Origin: Omnitrophica WOR_2 bacterium GWA2_47_8
GTDB lineage: Bacteria > Omnitrophota > Gorgyraeia > Zapsychrales > GWA2-47-8
DNA length: 6,057 nucleotides
Direction of reading: 5' to 3'
NCBI GenBank assembly: GCA_001805375.1
Contig: MHFY01000075.1
Coordinates: 1-6,057, forward strand
Part shown: piece after piece, positions 5,295-6,057 of the stretch
Layout: the number at the start of each line of letters is the position of its first letter
How positions within the stretch are numbered: the first letter of the stretch is position 1
Program-made: the position numbers and the translations under genes
Notes under the pieces: model-generated
Seen by the model: the letters and a program-made list of their open reading frames with translations, nothing else
Told to the model about the DNA's origin: nothing
The model's database searches: none

Positions 5295-5882
5295 ATGGCC
5301 CATTCCAAAATAAAGATCGCCGTTATCATCGGAAGCCTTCGCTCCAACAGTTATACCTCGCGCGCTTTGAACATCGTCATCGATGAATTTAAAAAATATA
5401 AAGACGTCGAATGCGAGGTCTTTGACCCGAAGGATCTGCATCTAAATTTTCCCGGGAAAGCCGCTCATCCCGGCAATAAAGATTTTCAAGAGCGTGTCGC
5501 CAAGGCAAACGGTATTATCCTGGCCACGCCCGAATACCACGGCAGTTACAGCAGCGTCATCAAGCTTGTCATCGAAAATTTGGGTTATCCGTCAGTCATA
5601 TCCGGAAAGCCGGTCGCGCTTTTAGGCGTGGCGGACGGGCAGATCGGCGCGATCAAGGCCTTGGAACATTTGAGGAGCGTCTGCTCTCATATCGGTGCCA
5701 TAGTCCTGCCGAGCCCGGTGTCCGTGGCCGGGGCGCACAAGATATTTGATGAACAAGGCCGCTGCTCAGAACCCAAGGTCGAAGCCCGCATCCGTGCGCT
5801 CGCCACCGACCTCGTCAAATTCATTAAACGCCACACTTCTTCCTCTATTAGCCTCGAAGACATCGTCCGCGATACGAAATAA
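5295..5882 (+). CDS. NAD(P)H-dependent FMN reductase-like flavoprotein
   Basis: Flavodoxin-fold cytoplasmic oxidoreductase of the NADPH-dependent FMN reductase family (ChrR, SsuE and azoreductase relatives), which use NAD(P)H to reduce bound or free flavin, quinones, chromate or azo compounds. In the 195 residues the flavin phosphate loop GSLRSNS lies at 13-19 after the first beta strand (KIAVIIG), the isoalloxazine-contacting motif TPEYHGSYS at 78-86, and the block GVADGQIGAIKALEHLR at 111-127 matches the GxxGG/..A..hLR region of the family. The natural substrate cannot be told from sequence. GGAAAG (5282-5287), 7 nt before the ATG, is a reasonable ribosome binding site, unlike at pncA and pncB. 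It lies 28 nt after the beta-helix gene and is probably the last gene of that operon, being followed by a terminator-like hairpin. Confidence 0.92.
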   Translation: MAHSKIKIAVIIGSLRSNSYTSRALNIVIDEFKKYKDVECEVFDPKDLHLNFPGKAAHPGNKDFQERVAKANGIILATPEYHGSYSSVIKLVIENLGYPSVISGKPVALLGVADGQIGAIKALEHLRSVCSHIGAIVLPSPVSVAGAHKIFDEQGRCSEPKVEARIRALATDLVKFIKRHTSSSISLEDIVRDTK

Positions 5883-5889
5883 TAACATA

Positions 5890-5980
5890 AGAGCACTTGA
5901 GCACTAGAACACTAGAGCACATGCTACGTCTTGTGTCGGGTGCGCTAGTGCTCGAGTGCTCTTTCATTATTTGCTTTTTA
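5890..5980 (+). terminator. strong hairpin terminator after the FMN reductase gene
   Basis: AGAGCACTTGAGCACTAG (5890-5907) pairs with CTAGTGCTCGAGTGCTCT (5945-5962) as an 18-bp stem with one U-G wobble, closing a 37-nt loop, and is followed by a T-rich tract (5961-5983). It starts 7 nt past the stop codon. The left arm is built of repeated GAGCACTaGA-type words, and the loop contains more of them (ACTAGAGCAC at 5911-5920), so this is also a member of the window's word-repeat palindromes. The long loop is unusual for an intrinsic terminator. Confidence 0.65.
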
Positions 5981-5988
5981 TTTAAAAA

Positions 5989-6000
5989 TATACTAGTATA
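5989..6000. promoter_or_regulatory. 12-bp perfect palindrome TATACTAGTATA
   Basis: TATACTAGTATA is fully self-complementary. TATACT on the plus strand is 5 of 6 to the -10 consensus, and a TTGCTT at 5971-5976 is 17 bp from the alternative hexamer TAGTAT (5994-5999). It may be a promoter or an operator for a gene beyond the right edge, but at this AT content chance is a real alternative. Confidence 0.25.
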
Positions 6001-6025
6001 GCCCAGGTGAATTTTTATAAGTGTC

Positions 6026-6057
6026 CCGATTCATCTGCTGGGCCGCAGCTGAATCGG
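6026..6057. repeat. hairpin at the right edge, probably extending beyond it
   Basis: CCGATTCAtCTGC (6026-6038) pairs with GCAGcTGAATCGG (6045-6057) around TGGGCC: a 13-bp stem with one t/c mismatch. The stem ends exactly at the last base, so it may continue outside; the bases to its left are ATAAGTGTC (6017-6025). It is not followed by visible sequence, so terminator, mobile-element end or other palindrome cannot be told apart. Confidence 0.7.

Noticed and set aside
6021..6057. Possible start of a further gene at GTG 6021 with AGGTGA (6005-6010) 10 nt upstream
   Set aside because: Only 12 codons are visible, they coincide exactly with a strong hairpin, and the start codon is weak; the evidence is insufficient for a gene call.
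1..6057. tRNA, rRNA, integrase, toxin-antitoxin or defence genes
   Set aside because: Both strands were read for these; no clover-leaf-like or rRNA sequence and no recognisable recombinase, transposase, toxin or nuclease motifs were seen.

Overview
The window looks like a chromosomal segment of an uncultured Gram-negative-type bacterium: dense bacterial genes, a protein with a Sec signal peptide, moderate GC, and no phage, plasmid or CRISPR genes. The AT-rich palindromic spacers built from short repeated words make me think of candidate phyla such as Omnitrophota, but that is a guess from style, not a demonstrated assignment.

Layout. (1) 3-857 (+): C-terminal 284 codons of a ROK-family sugar kinase, cut by the left edge. 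(2) 899-1687 (-): ZIP-family divalent metal transporter, convergent with the ROK gene. (3) 1688-1934: divergent promoter region filled by an imperfect palindrome of ATCAGA-like words. (4) 1935-2525 (+): nicotinamidase PncA. (5) 2526-2759: a second, longer palindromic spacer of the same word family. (6) 2760-4139 (+): nicotinate phosphoribosyltransferase PncB. (7) 4092-4218: a run of small hairpins spanning the 3' end of pncB and the following spacer. (8) 4235-4729 (+): protein of two CBS domains. (9) 4733-5266 (+): short secreted beta-helix-like protein. (10) 5295-5882 (+): NAD(P)H-dependent FMN reductase-like flavoprotein. (11) 5883-6057: noncoding, with a strong terminator-like hairpin, a 12-bp palindrome and a second hairpin cut off by the right edge.

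How the genes fit together. PncA converts nicotinamide to nicotinate and PncB converts nicotinate to nicotinate mononucleotide, so the centre of the window is the nicotinamide-recycling entry to NAD synthesis (Preiss-Handler route). The downstream CBS-domain protein is of a type that often binds adenine nucleotides, and the flavin reductase family uses NAD(P)H, so a loose NAD theme is possible but inferred. The ZIP transporter shares a divergent promoter region with PncA, which is itself a metal-dependent enzyme.

The least ordinary features are non-coding. Starts of the ZIP gene, pncA and pncB are fixed by close upstream in-frame stops, lack a Shine-Dalgarno sequence, and have a -10-like hexamer ending 5-7 nt before ATG, as expected for leaderless mRNAs. 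For two of them that -10 motif lies in the repeat words of the palindromic spacers, so the repeats may act as portable outward-facing promoters. I found no clear new defence system or other undescribed multi-gene system.
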